Assembly: GCF_002760435.1 (NCBI RefSeq)
Contig: NZ_AUUU01000007.1
Span: forward strand, 23,141 to 87,140
Source of the DNA: Clostridium sp. LS
GTDB lineage: Bacteria; Bacillota; Clostridia; Clostridiales; Clostridiaceae
Length of the DNA: 64,000 bases
Direction: 5' to 3'
This document shows positions 33,179 to 41,424 of this stretch, piece after piece. Made by a program: the position numbers and the translations under genes. How positions within the stretch are numbered: position 1 is the stretch's first letter; every line of letters starts with the position of its first letter. Under the pieces are notes generated by a model, which had not been told where the DNA came from, ran no database searches, and worked only from the letters and a program-made list of their open reading frames with translations.

Positions 33179-34324
33179 ATGTCTATTGAACGCTTTAACA
33201 TCCAAATTTCTGATGAAGTACTTGATGATTTAAAATATAGACTGGAGCACATCCGCTGGCCTTATCAGTTAGAAGGCTCAGGTTGGGAACGGGGTACTGA
33301 AATAAATTATTTAAAGTCTCTTATTTCCTATTGGAAAGAACAATATGATTGGCGCTCACACGAAAGAGAATTAAACCATTTTTCTCAGTTTCACTGTAAT
33401 GTAGATGGGATAGATATTCACTTTATACACGAGAAAGGTAAAGGTCCTAATCCAATGCCAATTATCCTTACTCATGGATGGCCTGATAGTTACCTTCGCT
33501 ATAAAAAGATTATCCCTCTCCTTACTGATCCTGAAAGTTATGGCGGAAGACCTGAAGATTCTTTTGATGTAATTGTACCTTCACTACCTGGCTTTGGCTT
33601 CTCTAGTAAGCCTAAACATGGTGGTATCAACAACTATCGTGTTTCTGAGCTTTGGGCAAAACTTATGACTGAAAAACTTGGCTACAGTAAATTCGCTGCT
33701 GCAGGTGGAGATATTGGTTCAGGGGTTACAAGATATCTGGCATTAAACCATCCAGAACTTCTAATAGGAATACATTTAACAGATATCGGTATAATTAGAG
33801 ATCTCATGACCTCACAAGATAAGGAAGGACTTTCAGAAGAGGAGCTAAATTACAAGAAAACTGCTTCTGATTGGATTTCAAAAGAGGGAGGTTATATGTC
33901 TATTCAATCCACAAAACCACAGACTCTTGCATATGGACTTTCTGATTCACCAGTAGGCTTGGCTGCTTGGATTGTTGAAAAATTTCGTGGATGGAGTGAT
34001 TGTAACGGTGACCTAAGTAAAAGCTTTAGCGAGGATGAACTTCTCACTAATATAATGATCTATTGGGTTACAAATACTATAGGTTCATCAGCTCATATAT
34101 ATTATGAAAACATTCATTCTTTGCCTCCACTAGGACGTATAGAGGTGCCAACAGGTATAGCCCTCTTCCCTGCTGATGTATTGTTACCACCAAAAGAATG
34201 GGCTATGCGCAATTTAAATGTCACTCGCTTTACTGCAATGCCTAGAGGTGGACATTTTACTGCTATGGAAGATCCTAAGCATTTAGCTGAAGAAATTCGG
34301 GAATTCTTTAGATCTTATAGATAA
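33179..34324 (+). CDS. Epoxide hydrolase (EHN family) of the alpha/beta-hydrolase fold
   Basis: The 381-residue enzyme opens an epoxide ring with an Asp nucleophile. It has an N-terminal EHN domain (FNIQISDEVLDDLKYRLEHI), the oxyanion motif HGWPDSY (99-105), the nucleophile elbow GGDIGS (Asp178), PGFGFS and the catalytic His359 in GGHFTAMEDP. The ATG at 33179 has GAAAGGAG upstream; a longer frame from 33149 is less likely. It ends with its own terminator. It is divergent from the AraC regulator at 32189-33043, which probably controls it. The physiological epoxide or ester substrate is unknown. It is full length and intact. Confidence 0.92.
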   Translation: MSIERFNIQISDEVLDDLKYRLEHIRWPYQLEGSGWERGTEINYLKSLISYWKEQYDWRSHERELNHFSQFHCNVDGIDIHFIHEKGKGPNPMPIILTHGWPDSYLRYKKIIPLLTDPESYGGRPEDSFDVIVPSLPGFGFSSKPKHGGINNYRVSELWAKLMTEKLGYSKFAAAGGDIGSGVTRYLALNHPELLIGIHLTDIGIIRDLMTSQDKEGLSEEELNYKKTASDWISKEGGYMSIQSTKPQTLAYGLSDSPVGLAAWIVEKFRGWSDCNGDLSKSFSEDELLTNIMIYWVTNTIGSSAHIYYENIHSLPPLGRIEVPTGIALFPADVLLPPKEWAMRNLNVTRFTAMPRGGHFTAMEDPKHLAEEIREFFRSYR

Positions 34325-34665
34325 AAGACAAAAGGAAATATTTATATATAACGATTAAATAAGCCTAATTAATAGTAACAGGTTTACTTAAAGGGTGAAA
34401 TAATAAAAATCGCAAAGGTTTTACAACAACTTTTCCATAAATAAAGTATGCTAAATAAACAACTTAGCATACTTTTTTATACTTACTATAAAAACATTTT
34501 CTATCTAAGTAAATGTTGTAATTCTGCATCAGTTTTTAATATTGTACACAAAAATACCGCAAATTTTATTAAATCATGTATATTACAAATAAACAAACTA
34601 TAAAAGAGAACTTTTTATATCTCGTTAAATTTTATACAATAACCAATACTTCCATGTAGCCAGAT
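34325..34665. other. Intergenic region containing one terminator
   Basis: Apart from the hairpin at 34444-34480 this 341-bp AT-rich stretch shows no gene. It lies between the epoxide hydrolase and the downstream GNAT gene on the other strand. Confidence 0.4.
34444..34480 (+). terminator. Terminator downstream of the epoxide hydrolase gene
   Basis: AAGTATGCTAA pairs perfectly with TTAGCATACTT across nine bases, followed by a TTTTT run on the plus strand. Confidence 0.85.
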
Positions 34666-35154
34666 TTATCCGATCAAATCTAATTTCATGTAAATTAAAG
34701 TATCCATTGGATTATTATTATAGGATTCAATTTCATAAAATCCTAATTTCTTATATAAGTGTATAGCCTCTTCTAAAAAAGGCAAGGTATCAAGAAGCAT
34801 ACTTTTATAACCAATACTTTTGGCATCATCAATAATTCTTTCTATTAGCTTAATTGCAAGCTTATGTCCACGGAATTCTGGTCTAACATATAATCTTTTT
34901 ACTTCGCAGTTTTCATCATTTATTTTTCTTAAACCAATACATCCAGCAACTTGATTCTCAACTTTTACTATATATAATCTTCCCTCAGGTAATCCATATT
35001 TATCCGTCAAATGCTCAACTTCAGAATCATAATTTTGCAGTTTTAAGTATTTTGCAACATTTGGATTGTTTTTAACAAGCATTTCTGTATATTCAAAAAA
35101 TAATTCTTTAATTTCTTTATTATTGTCATAAGCAAGTTTAATTTCTATTTGCAT
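34666..35154 (-). CDS. GNAT-family N-acetyltransferase
   Basis: The 162-residue protein starts MQIEIKLAYDNNKEIKELFF. The middle holds the family core: LYIVKVENQVAGCIGLRKIN, then CEVKRLYVRPEFRGHKLAIK. The acetyl-CoA loop is RxxGHKL, a common variant. It ends AIHLYKKLGFYEIESYNN. The acceptor substrate cannot be predicted. The start at 35154 has AAAGGAAT upstream, a moderate site. It lies upstream of the cassette-like array but resembles its GNAT members. It is a separate unit from the MarR-GNAT gene at 35222, which ends 67 bp away on the same strand. Confidence 0.88.
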   Translation of the reverse strand: MQIEIKLAYDNNKEIKELFFEYTEMLVKNNPNVAKYLKLQNYDSEVEHLTDKYGLPEGRLYIVKVENQVAGCIGLRKINDENCEVKRLYVRPEFRGHKLAIKLIERIIDDAKSIGYKSMLLDTLPFLEEAIHLYKKLGFYEIESYNNNPMDTLIYMKLDLIG

Positions 35155-35221
35155 ATTCTAAATTCCTTTCTAAGCTACTAACTATAATATTTGACCTCAA
35201 GTTGTAATTTAAAATCACATA

Positions 35222-36142
35222 TTAAAGCTGCATTTCGAATTCAAGTTCAATCAGACCTTCTCTCCAAGAATTATTTACTTTCTCTGATTTCTTCGCAAAA
35301 CCAGCTTTCTTATACATATTGATTGCTTTATCCAAATCATTTGTTGTATCCAAATAAACACTATTGTAGTTTTTCACTTTTGCAAAATCAAGGGCTTCCT
35401 GCAATAATTTCTTACCAAGACCAATCCTACGATAATGAGGGTCAATCAAAAACCATCTAAGTTGTGCACGTTCACCGTGGCCTACAATGCCAATGCAGCC
35501 TATTATGTTCCCATTATGCTTAGCACACCATAAACGATCATTGTCGGGATTGTAATTAAGTAAAAACTTATGAAAGGATTCAGCTACATATCCTTCAAAA
35601 GCAGTAGAATATCCATATTCTTCTCCATAAATCCATCCATGCATATGCGTAATATACCCTAAATCTCCAGGACGCACATCTGTACGAATAGTGATATCCT
35701 CTAATTTAATATTTGCACCATTCGTTAAAATAGTTTCTATTGCCGTCATATTCTGAACTAAACAGTTTTTATCAATTTCTGTTAATGGCTTTATGATTTG
35801 AGCAATTTGTTCATCTGAACTAATATTTAATTCCTCCATTTTTTCTTTTCCCTCCGAGGTAAGATATAAATATTGTGCACGGCCATCTTCAGGAGATTTT
35901 TCTTTCATCAATAGACCCATTTTATAAAACTTTTTTAATATTCTACTTAAATATCCTGCATCCATACATAAGATCTCTACCAACATTCTTGATGTGCATT
36001 GCTCAGTTTTTTCAATTTCGTGTAAAACGCGTACTTCTGATAATGATAAATCACTTTCTAGAATATGCTGGTCTAACAGACCTAATATATTTGTATAATA
36101 ACGATTAAAACTTCTAATACTACTAACTTTATTTTTATTCAT
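35222..36142 (-). CDS. Fusion of a MarR-type regulator and a GNAT acetyltransferase, copy 1
   Basis: The 306-residue product joins an N-terminal winged-helix MarR domain (about 15-120: SLSEVRVLHEIEKTEQCTSR, LSRILKKFYKMGLLMKEKSP) to a C-terminal GNAT domain (about 155-306: GYITHMHGWIYGEEYGYSTA, LRWFLIDPHYRRIGLGKKLL). In such fusions the acetyltransferase may modify a signal or the regulator itself. The combined role is not known. The start at 36142 follows a GAGGC site. Its promoter (36297-36325) lies on the far side of a 128-bp repeat insertion. A second, diverged copy is at 38158-39054. Confidence 0.86.
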   Translation of the reverse strand: MNKNKVSSIRSFNRYYTNILGLLDQHILESDLSLSEVRVLHEIEKTEQCTSRMLVEILCMDAGYLSRILKKFYKMGLLMKEKSPEDGRAQYLYLTSEGKEKMEELNISSDEQIAQIIKPLTEIDKNCLVQNMTAIETILTNGANIKLEDITIRTDVRPGDLGYITHMHGWIYGEEYGYSTAFEGYVAESFHKFLLNYNPDNDRLWCAKHNGNIIGCIGIVGHGERAQLRWFLIDPHYRRIGLGKKLLQEALDFAKVKNYNSVYLDTTNDLDKAINMYKKAGFAKKSEKVNNSWREGLIELEFEMQL

Positions 36143-36169
36143 ATCAAGTATGCCTCCTAGTATTTATAA

Positions 36170-36297
36170 GGAAATCCGACTCACATTCGTTCGCTGGATA
36201 CTCACAGAGTAAGCGACCATCATCAAATCATAGATTCGAGATGTCTGCTTAACCGATTCACACCAAATCAAAGATTTGGATTCACTGCTTAAGAGAA
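36170..36297. repeat. Tandem palindromic repeats inserted in the leader of the MarR-GNAT gene
   Basis: Two copies of a hairpin unit lie here: AAATCATAGATT within TAAGCG...GCTTA, then CCAAATCAAAGATTTGG within TTAACC...GCTTAAG. The unit closely resembles the CTAAATCATAGATTTAG hairpin in the element at 876-1085. The block is richer in GC than its surroundings and separates the promoter from the start codon. It is probably derived from the same IS605-like source. Confidence 0.55.
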
Positions 36298-36325
36298 TTA
36301 TAATAATTTTAGTTGCTTTTGTCAA
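36297..36325 (-). promoter_or_regulatory. Strong promoter of the MarR-GNAT gene, with an upstream direct repeat
   Basis: TTGACA (36320-36325) and TATAAT (36297-36302) are 17 bp apart on the minus strand. A nearly identical ATTGATAAAAGCAA and ATTGACAAAAGCAA pair, 22 bp apart, overlaps the -35 box and may be an operator. Confidence 0.7.
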
Positions 36326-36471
36326 TTAAATTACTTGCTTTTATCAATTAATTTAATGTTTAAAATTAATTACTAAGTTCTATATAGTAATATTTATATA
36401 TAAAATTTAGGGGACATTTTCTATCAAGATCAAGTCTACAGTGAATGTTATAATTCTACGTCCATTTGTAG

Positions 36472-36644
36472 TTATGCATTACCTATTCCTGCTAATTCAT
36501 CTAATGGCTTGTTTAATTCTTTTTTAAAGCTCAAATACTCTTTTACTAAATAGAAGACTATTTTAAATATATTTAAGTATTTTTTATCACCTTTTCCGTT
36601 TTCAGTTGTGTATATCTTAAATTGCAACTTATATAATCAAACAT
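36472..36644 (-). pseudogene. Short gene with a single-base frameshift after five codons
   Basis: An ATG at 36644 opens MFDYI and is soon lost to another frame. The adjacent frame then encodes about 50 residues (LQFKIYTTENGKGDKKYLNI, FKIVFYLVKEYLSFKKELNK, PLDELAGIGNA) to a TAA at 36472. One missing base near 36630 explains both parts; the total is 173 bases, one short of a multiple of three. The protein would be about 57 residues and helical. No family is recognised. Confidence 0.4.
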
Positions 36645-36785
36645 CAAATCATCTCACTTGTTATTAGCATCGCGCGTACTAATTTTATTACATATAACTT
36701 GAATATATTTTTCTTAAATTTCAGATAATAAATCTTGAATGATTTAATACCTGTAAACTGATTATGAAAGGTGGTAATAATAGTA

Positions 36786-37103
36786 ATGAAAAAATTCATT
36801 CTTATATTTTCTATTTTTGTGCTTTTAGCCTTTAATCTAAATCCAATTTCTTCATTAGCCGAAACAAAACAAACTTTTTCTGAAGGAATTTATAGTATAA
36901 ATGATTTAAAATTACTCCCAAATGTTCCGTACAGAGTTCAAAATGTTGCTGGTGGTAAAGCTTTTATTACTATACTTAATAATGATCTTGTATTGGAACA
37001 ATCCATCCGTTTTCAACCAAATTCATTACAATATGTTTTAAATCCTATGCAATCTGATTATAAGATTATAATAGCAGGTAGTGGTCAACTATCATTCTCT
37101 TAG
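36786..37103 (+). CDS. Small secreted protein, first member of a three-copy family
   Basis: The 105-residue product starts at the ATG at 36786 with GAAAGGTGG upstream. A signal peptide (MKKFILIFSIFVLLAFNLNP) with a cleavage site near LAE is clear. The mature part shares with the paralogues at 37185 and 59347 the pattern FSEGIYSINDLKLLPNVPYR and a YKIIIAGSGQLSFS end. No membrane anchor or Cys is present. I do not recognise the family. The conserved aromatic and Gly pattern suggests a small beta-rich exported protein. It is intact, unlike its neighbour. Confidence 0.72.
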   Translation: MKKFILIFSIFVLLAFNLNPISSLAETKQTFSEGIYSINDLKLLPNVPYRVQNVAGGKAFITILNNDLVLEQSIRFQPNSLQYVLNPMQSDYKIIIAGSGQLSFS

Positions 37104-37184
37104 GGAATATATTTTCCTTAAATTCAAATAATAAAATATTCGTGCTTTAATACTTGTGGCAAATTATGAAAGGCTGTGAATCTT

Positions 37185-37524
37185 ATGAGAAAATTTATTG
37201 CTATATTTTGTACTCTCCTAGTTTTATCATTTAATTTAAATTCCCTCTCCACTATGGCTGAAGCTAAAACATACTCACAAGGTTTTTATACAATGAAAGA
37301 TTTAGGCTTATCACCTAATATTCCTTATTCTGTTCAAAATATGTCTACTTATAATGACGGTTTACTAATTATTCTTGACTCCAATAAAACCATACAACAA
37401 GTCTAATGCAATAATACAACAGATTATACCAATTCCAGCTAACTCTACCGTAAATACTTTAATACCTCTTGAAAAAGGTTACAAATTTATAATATATAAT
37501 GATGTTCATTTGACATTCTCCTAA
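37185..37524 (+). pseudogene. Second member of the secreted family, broken by a 22-bp insertion
   Basis: The frame starts at 37185 (MRKFIAIFCTLLVLSFNLNS) and encodes the same fold (TYSQGFYTMKDLGLSPNIPY) up to DSNKTIQQ. There, ATACAACAAGTCTAATGCAA is followed by a second ATACAACA; the insertion adds 22 bases, causing a frameshift and an in-frame TAA. After it, QQIIPIPANSTVNTLIPLEK and FIIYNDVHLTFS continue in another frame to TAA at 37522. Without the duplication the product would match the intact paralogue at 59347. It is close to the paralogue at 59347 (QGFYTMKDLGL) and less close to 36786. Confidence 0.8.
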
Positions 37525-37644
37525 AAGGCACTTTTATAGTCCCTTTTATATTTTTACTATCCTTTAATTTTCATTAATACGCTGATTCTACATCTTCTCT
37601 CGACATTAATAGTAGCACCATATTTTAGTAATTACGCATTAAAA

Positions 37645-37680
37645 AAATCGTAAACTCAATCTTGAATAATACGATTTTAC
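37645..37680 (-). terminator. Repeated terminator element, copy 1
   Basis: AAATCGT pairs with ACGATTT around an internal CTCAAT...GAATAAT part, followed by T on the minus strand. It lies after the membrane gene at 37823. A second copy at 54259-54300 keeps the same layout with compensating base changes. Confidence 0.65.
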
Positions 37681-37822
37681 AATTTGCTATTTATTTTTAT
37701 TGATTCATGATATAAAAACATTACGAATTATCTCAACGATAAATTTGAATTCATCTAACTAATTAATATCTATATCACTACATTAATAAAGCACATTTAT
37801 ATATCTTAAATTTAATTGAATT

Positions 37823-38107
37823 TTAATCTACATTTTTATTATCATTATCAAAATTATTAGTTTTATCAAAAGAATAGAATCTGTAATACATTTCTCTAAA
37901 ACTTCTTCCGGTGAGTAATTCAAATAAGTTACCTAAAAATAAACCTAATATAATTCCAGGAGCCAAACTTGACACGTATGCAATAATTTCTATTCTGCTA
38001 TTAGTATTTTCACAAAGCATGAGAACTGCCATAGCTAGAAAAATCTGTGTTATCAAAATACAAATAACAACTAAAACAAGAGTAAGTATAATTTTTTCTG
38101 TTTTCAT
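37823..38107 (-). CDS. Small membrane protein, unknown
   Basis: The 94-residue protein has two hydrophobic segments (about residues 5-25 and 40-60; IILTLVLVVICILITQIFLA and EIIAYVSSLAPGIILGLFLG) and a polar C-terminus (FREMYYRFYSFDKTNNFDND). No motif is recognised. The start at 38107 follows AGAGGTG; a longer frame begins with GTG at 38116. It is a single-gene unit lying 51 bases after the MarR-GNAT stop at 38158, on the same strand, so it could be read from that promoter. Confidence 0.65.
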   Translation of the reverse strand: MKTEKIILTLVLVVICILITQIFLAMAVLMLCENTNSRIEIIAYVSSLAPGIILGLFLGNLFELLTGRSFREMYYRFYSFDKTNNFDNDNKNVD

Positions 38108-38157
38108 ATAAAACACCTCTATTCTTATTTTGATTCTATTTCCAATAATTTTATACG

Positions 38158-39054
38158 TTAGATATAACTTTTCAAATGTTCATCAAACAATTCTTTATTT
38201 AAAAATATTGGTGTTATGGGCTCGCCATAAAATTCTTCTGTTTCTCCAATAACTTTACATCCAAATTTTATTAGCATATTTACAGTTACTTCTCTTGCTT
38301 CAATATATAACTCGTCCGTATATTGTCTAAAAATCTCTTTTAATGAATGGATAGCCATTTTTTGACCAAGACCTAAACCTCGCAGTCTCTTATCAATAGC
38401 AAATCTTCCCCATTTCCATCTATCTTTTTCTTTCCATGTTGCAACAACCCCAATAACATCTTCACCTACTCTTGCACACCACCAGATTGGTTTTAAATTA
38501 GCATCAATTGCAATTAATTCTGCTGGGATACCCTGCTCATTAGTAAATACTTCTGTTGCTAATTTTATTGCATCATCCATATAATTTTCCGAAATTTTTT
38601 CAATCAAAATTCTAGAATCATTCTTTCTAAGATTGTTTTTTAATGCAAGAATACGAAATACTTTAAATGTCCTAACAATATTGTCTATATCCTCGCTATC
38701 TCCTAAATCTAAAATTTCATTCATAAATGTATTTGCTTTATAATCCCCATCATTAATAGTTGTCAAACCCAATGGTAAAAGGTGAATATCTTTCATTCTC
38801 TTATCATTTTCAGACTTTTTCAATTCTAAGTAATTTTTTGCTTCCATATTACTAACTATTCTACTAAGTGAAGCCTTATCAATACCCAGGTTTATCAACA
38901 ATTCATTAAAAGGAGTCTTTCCGTTTTGCCTTAGGTAGTTTAATATGTGTGCTTGTGCAAGTGTCAAGCCTGAATTAAAGCAATTGTAATTTAATAAACC
39001 CAATTCCCTCACAATTAATCTTATCTCTTTTCTAATCATTTCCTCTTTATTCAT
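38158..39054 (-). CDS. MarR-GNAT fusion regulator, copy 2
   Basis: The 298-residue product has a winged-helix MarR domain (LTLAQAHILNYLRQNGKTPF, INLGIDKASLSRIVSNMEAK) followed by a GNAT domain (IWWCARVGEDVIGVVATWKE, RWKWGRFAIDKRLRGLGLGQ). It is only distantly similar to the fusion at 35222. A perfect 13-bp palindrome TTGATATTATCAA lies between the -10 box and the start, consistent with autorepression. A GGAGGC site lies seven bases before the ATG. The membrane protein gene at 37823 follows on the same strand. Confidence 0.85.
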   Translation of the reverse strand: MNKEEMIRKEIRLIVRELGLLNYNCFNSGLTLAQAHILNYLRQNGKTPFNELLINLGIDKASLSRIVSNMEAKNYLELKKSENDKRMKDIHLLPLGLTTINDGDYKANTFMNEILDLGDSEDIDNIVRTFKVFRILALKNNLRKNDSRILIEKISENYMDDAIKLATEVFTNEQGIPAELIAIDANLKPIWWCARVGEDVIGVVATWKEKDRWKWGRFAIDKRLRGLGLGQKMAIHSLKEIFRQYTDELYIEAREVTVNMLIKFGCKVIGETEEFYGEPITPIFLNKELFDEHLKSYI

Positions 39055-39076
39055 ACCACGCCTCCAAATTAATTAA

Positions 39077-39120
39077 TTGATATTATCAACTATATTATAT
39101 CGTTTTTATTTTTTTGTCAA
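39077..39120 (-). promoter_or_regulatory. Promoter and palindromic operator of the MarR-GNAT gene
   Basis: TTGACA (39115-39120) and TAATAT (39092-39097) are 17 bp apart on the minus strand. TTGATATTATCAA at 39077-39089, a perfect palindrome, lies just downstream where a MarR dimer would block transcription. Confidence 0.6.
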
Positions 39121-39186
39121 GGCGACTTGCAAAAATGGGTATGCACCGAGAAATTATAATTTGTCTACTACACAATTATTTACTAT

Positions 39187-39252
39187 TACGAATCGATTAT
39201 AGCATATTTTGTAAACATCCCATTATTCAATTTTCAAAGAACAATATTTTAA
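39187..39252. repeat. 65-bp dispersed repeat, copy 1
   Basis: About four fifths of the bases match 54981-55045, including the uninterrupted CATTATTCAATTTTCAAA. On the minus strand it reads TTTGAAAATTGAATAATG and later TATAAT; the first part resembles the TTCTTTGAAAATTGA motif found in Firmicute rRNA spacers. There is no coding frame. Confidence 0.5.
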
Positions 39253-39354
39253 ACACTACTTCGCAAATTCTACATATTGCAAAACAAAAAAACACAAATT
39301 CAATTTCTTAAATACCATGGTTTTACTATGAATAGCTTAATAATAATCTAACAT

Positions 39355-39391
39355 CAAAAAACTGACTGCTTGATTTTTTTGCAGCCAGTTT
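39355..39391 (-). terminator. Terminator behind a gene remnant
   Basis: CTGACTGC pairs with GCAGCCAG across a T-rich loop, with TTTTTT on the minus strand after it. It follows the remnant at 39401-39514. Confidence 0.65.
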
Positions 39392-39400
39392 TTGTTTCAC

Positions 39401-39514
39401 TTAACGAACTACTACTCCATTTTTAAATTGCCTATTAGGAAAACTACCATCAGCTATTTTATCTGCAGGTATTGCATTAAGAGCAATTTTATTATAACCT
39501 TTCTTAAGTATCAT
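39401..39514 (-). pseudogene. C-terminal remnant of an unknown gene
   Basis: A 37-codon minus frame (MILKKGYNKIALNAIPADKI ADGSFPNRQFKNGVVVR) ends in TAA just before a good terminator. No start site or ribosome site is present. The protein-like end plus terminator points to the tail of a deleted gene. The family is not recognised. Confidence 0.4.
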
Positions 39515-39645
39515 TTTTATACTATGTTACAAAAATGTGCATACTTATATATAGTGGTTAATTATGCTATAAATATATCATAATAATATCTATTATTATA
39601 CTGCTGTAAATGATATTAAATATATTTTTAAGGAGGCTTTTTAAA

Positions 39646-40293
39646 ATGGCAAGACAAGCTTTTTTGCAAAAACGCTATAATAAATTAGGTACAAAAGTAG
39701 TTGAATCTTTAAAAAAGCATTATTTTGATGCATATTATTTTGAGACTAAGGATAAAGCTCTTCAACAGATTTTAGAGTTAATTCCTCAAAATCACGTGGT
39801 ATCCTGGGGTGGTTCTGAAACCTTAAACGAAATTGGTCTTAAAGAACTTGTAAAGGAAAAAGGATATGAAGTTATTGATAGAGATACTGCAAAAAATCCT
39901 GAAGAAAGAACAGAGCTTATGCGAAAGGCACTTTTATGCGATACCTTCTTAACAAGCAGCAATGCTATAAGTGAAGATGGTCAGCTATTTAACATTGATG
40001 GAAATGGAAATCGTGTTGCAGCTATGATTTTCGGACCAAAAAGTGTCATTGTTGTAGCTGGAATGAATAAAATAGTAAAAAATCTTAATGATGCTGTGCA
40101 GAGAGCCAGAACAATTGCTGCACCACAAAATACGCAGCGTTTTCAAGATATAAAAACTCCATGTTATATAACAGGGAGCTGTGGAGATTGTTTAAGTACA
40201 GATTGTATTTGTTCATATCTGGTAACGACAAGAATAAGCAAGCCAGCTAATAAAATAAAGGTCGTACTAATTGGAGAAGAACTTGGCTTTTAG
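39646..40293 (+). CDS. LUD-domain protein (LutC/YkgG-like, DUF162)
   Basis: The 215-residue product matches the LUD family: VVSWGGSETLNEIGL near the N-terminus, RTELMRKALLCDTFLTSSNA, DGNGNRVAAMIFGPKSVIVV, and a C-terminal Cys cluster SCGDCLSTDCIC. LUD proteins take part in lactate oxidation or act in related redox steps. Solo genes like this one are common in clostridia and have no assigned substrate. AAGGAGGC lies nine bases before the ATG at 39646, which is preferred over a longer frame from 39610. It has a weak terminator at 40350-40395. Confidence 0.85.
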   Translation: MARQAFLQKRYNKLGTKVVESLKKHYFDAYYFETKDKALQQILELIPQNHVVSWGGSETLNEIGLKELVKEKGYEVIDRDTAKNPEERTELMRKALLCDTFLTSSNAISEDGQLFNIDGNGNRVAAMIFGPKSVIVVAGMNKIVKNLNDAVQRARTIAAPQNTQRFQDIKTPCYITGSCGDCLSTDCICSYLVTTRISKPANKIKVVLIGEELGF

Positions 40294-40349
40294 ACTATTT
40301 CTATAAAACTATGGAAGTTCAAAGGCTATAGTTAGACACAATGTATAAA

Positions 40350-40395
40350 ATAAGAGAATGGTTACTATAATTTCGTAGCCAACCTCTATTTTACA
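40350..40395. terminator. Bidirectional hairpin between LUD and LysE genes
   Basis: AGAG...CTCT and GGTTAC...GTAGCC pair, with an internal mismatch, and a T-run follows on the plus strand. It lies between two convergent genes. Confidence 0.55.
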
Positions 40396-40399
40396 TTAA

Positions 40400-41035
40400 T
40401 TAATTTTTTAATTTAGCTGTTAATAAATTTAATCCCAGGCCAACGAATATAATACCTGTGAATTTATTCACAAAACCATGCATCCCTTTTATTTCACTTA
40501 TTTTTCTTGATATAGAGGCTAAGAATACCGCTAGCGTTATACACCATATAGTTGCTACTATGATGTAAGTAAATCCAAGTACTAGAAATGGAATTATTCC
40601 ATACGAAGTATTCGGATTAATAAATTGTGGCAGAAATGCAAGAAAGAATAAAGCTACTTTTGGATTAAGAACATCAATCATTGCTCCTTGAAGAAAAATT
40701 TGCCTAATACTTTTCTTCTCATTTTTATTTTCCTTAGCAAGCAATGATGTTTTTGACATTAATGTACGAACGCCTAGAAAAATTAGATATATTGCTCCTA
40801 AATATTTAACAATATTAAAAGCAATAGCTGACTTTGCTAATATTACAGATAATCCAAGTGCGGCCATTACTGTATGTAATATGCAGCCAGTAGATGTTCC
40901 TAATGCTGACATCACTCCCACTTTCCTACCACTTGATATACTGTTTCCTAATACATAGAAAGTATCAGAACCTGGGGTTACACTCAATATAATTGATGAG
41001 ATTATAAAAATACTATAGTTTTCAATACCAAACAT
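40400..41035 (-). CDS. LysE/RhtB-family amino-acid exporter
   Basis: The 211-residue membrane protein has six hydrophobic segments and the LysE-family start (IFIISSIILSVTPGSDTFYV, with TPGxD) followed by GRKVGVMSALGTSTGCILHT. The family exports basic or neutral amino acids, with the substrate not predictable. The start at 41035 has AAAGGAG upstream. A terminator at 40350-40395 lies past its stop. It is a single gene, divergent from the AlbA-type remnant region and glycerol dehydrogenase. Confidence 0.9.
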   Translation of the reverse strand: MFGIENYSIFIISSIILSVTPGSDTFYVLGNSISSGRKVGVMSALGTSTGCILHTVMAALGLSVILAKSAIAFNIVKYLGAIYLIFLGVRTLMSKTSLLAKENKNEKKSIRQIFLQGAMIDVLNPKVALFFLAFLPQFINPNTSYGIIPFLVLGFTYIIVATIWCITLAVFLASISRKISEIKGMHGFVNKFTGIIFVGLGLNLLTAKLKN

Positions 41036-41124
41036 AATTTATCTCCTTTCTTAGGGTGTAATATTTATTATTATCTAATTATACCACCATAGCTATATCT
41101 TAACATAAAATAAGAGCTTACTTC

Positions 41125-41319
41125 TTATAAACTCTTATTTAATTCCTTTTGATCAATGAATTCGTAAGCATCATTACCTTTAAATCTTGCACATTTTATT
41201 CTTGCGTAATTGAACAAATCATTATCTGTAAGTAAAATTAACGCTCTAGTTGCATATTTTATTCCGTGTTCTTCTCTAATTAGCTTTAAATTAATAAGGT
41301 TTTCCTCATTTAACTTTTC
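41125..41319 (-). pseudogene. Fragment of an AlbA_2 (Schlafen-type) ATP-binding regulator
   Basis: A minus frame without a start encodes 64 residues that match a conserved part of AlbA_2/AAA_4 putative regulators (NLINLKLIREEHGIKYATRA, LILLTDNDLFNYARIKCARF, KGNDAYEFIDQ). It ends in TAA at 41125 and is cut off at 41320 by a TAA in frame. Neither the N-terminal AlbA domain nor the C-terminal HATPase-like part is present. It is the relic of a deletion. Confidence 0.55.
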
Positions 41320-41424
41320 TTATGAATCAATGCACACTAACTTTACCCTGATAATTAAGAGTGCTATAATTAATGTAATAATAGTTAAAATATTCTATTT
41401 AAAAGATATTGAGGGGGAGTTTAT

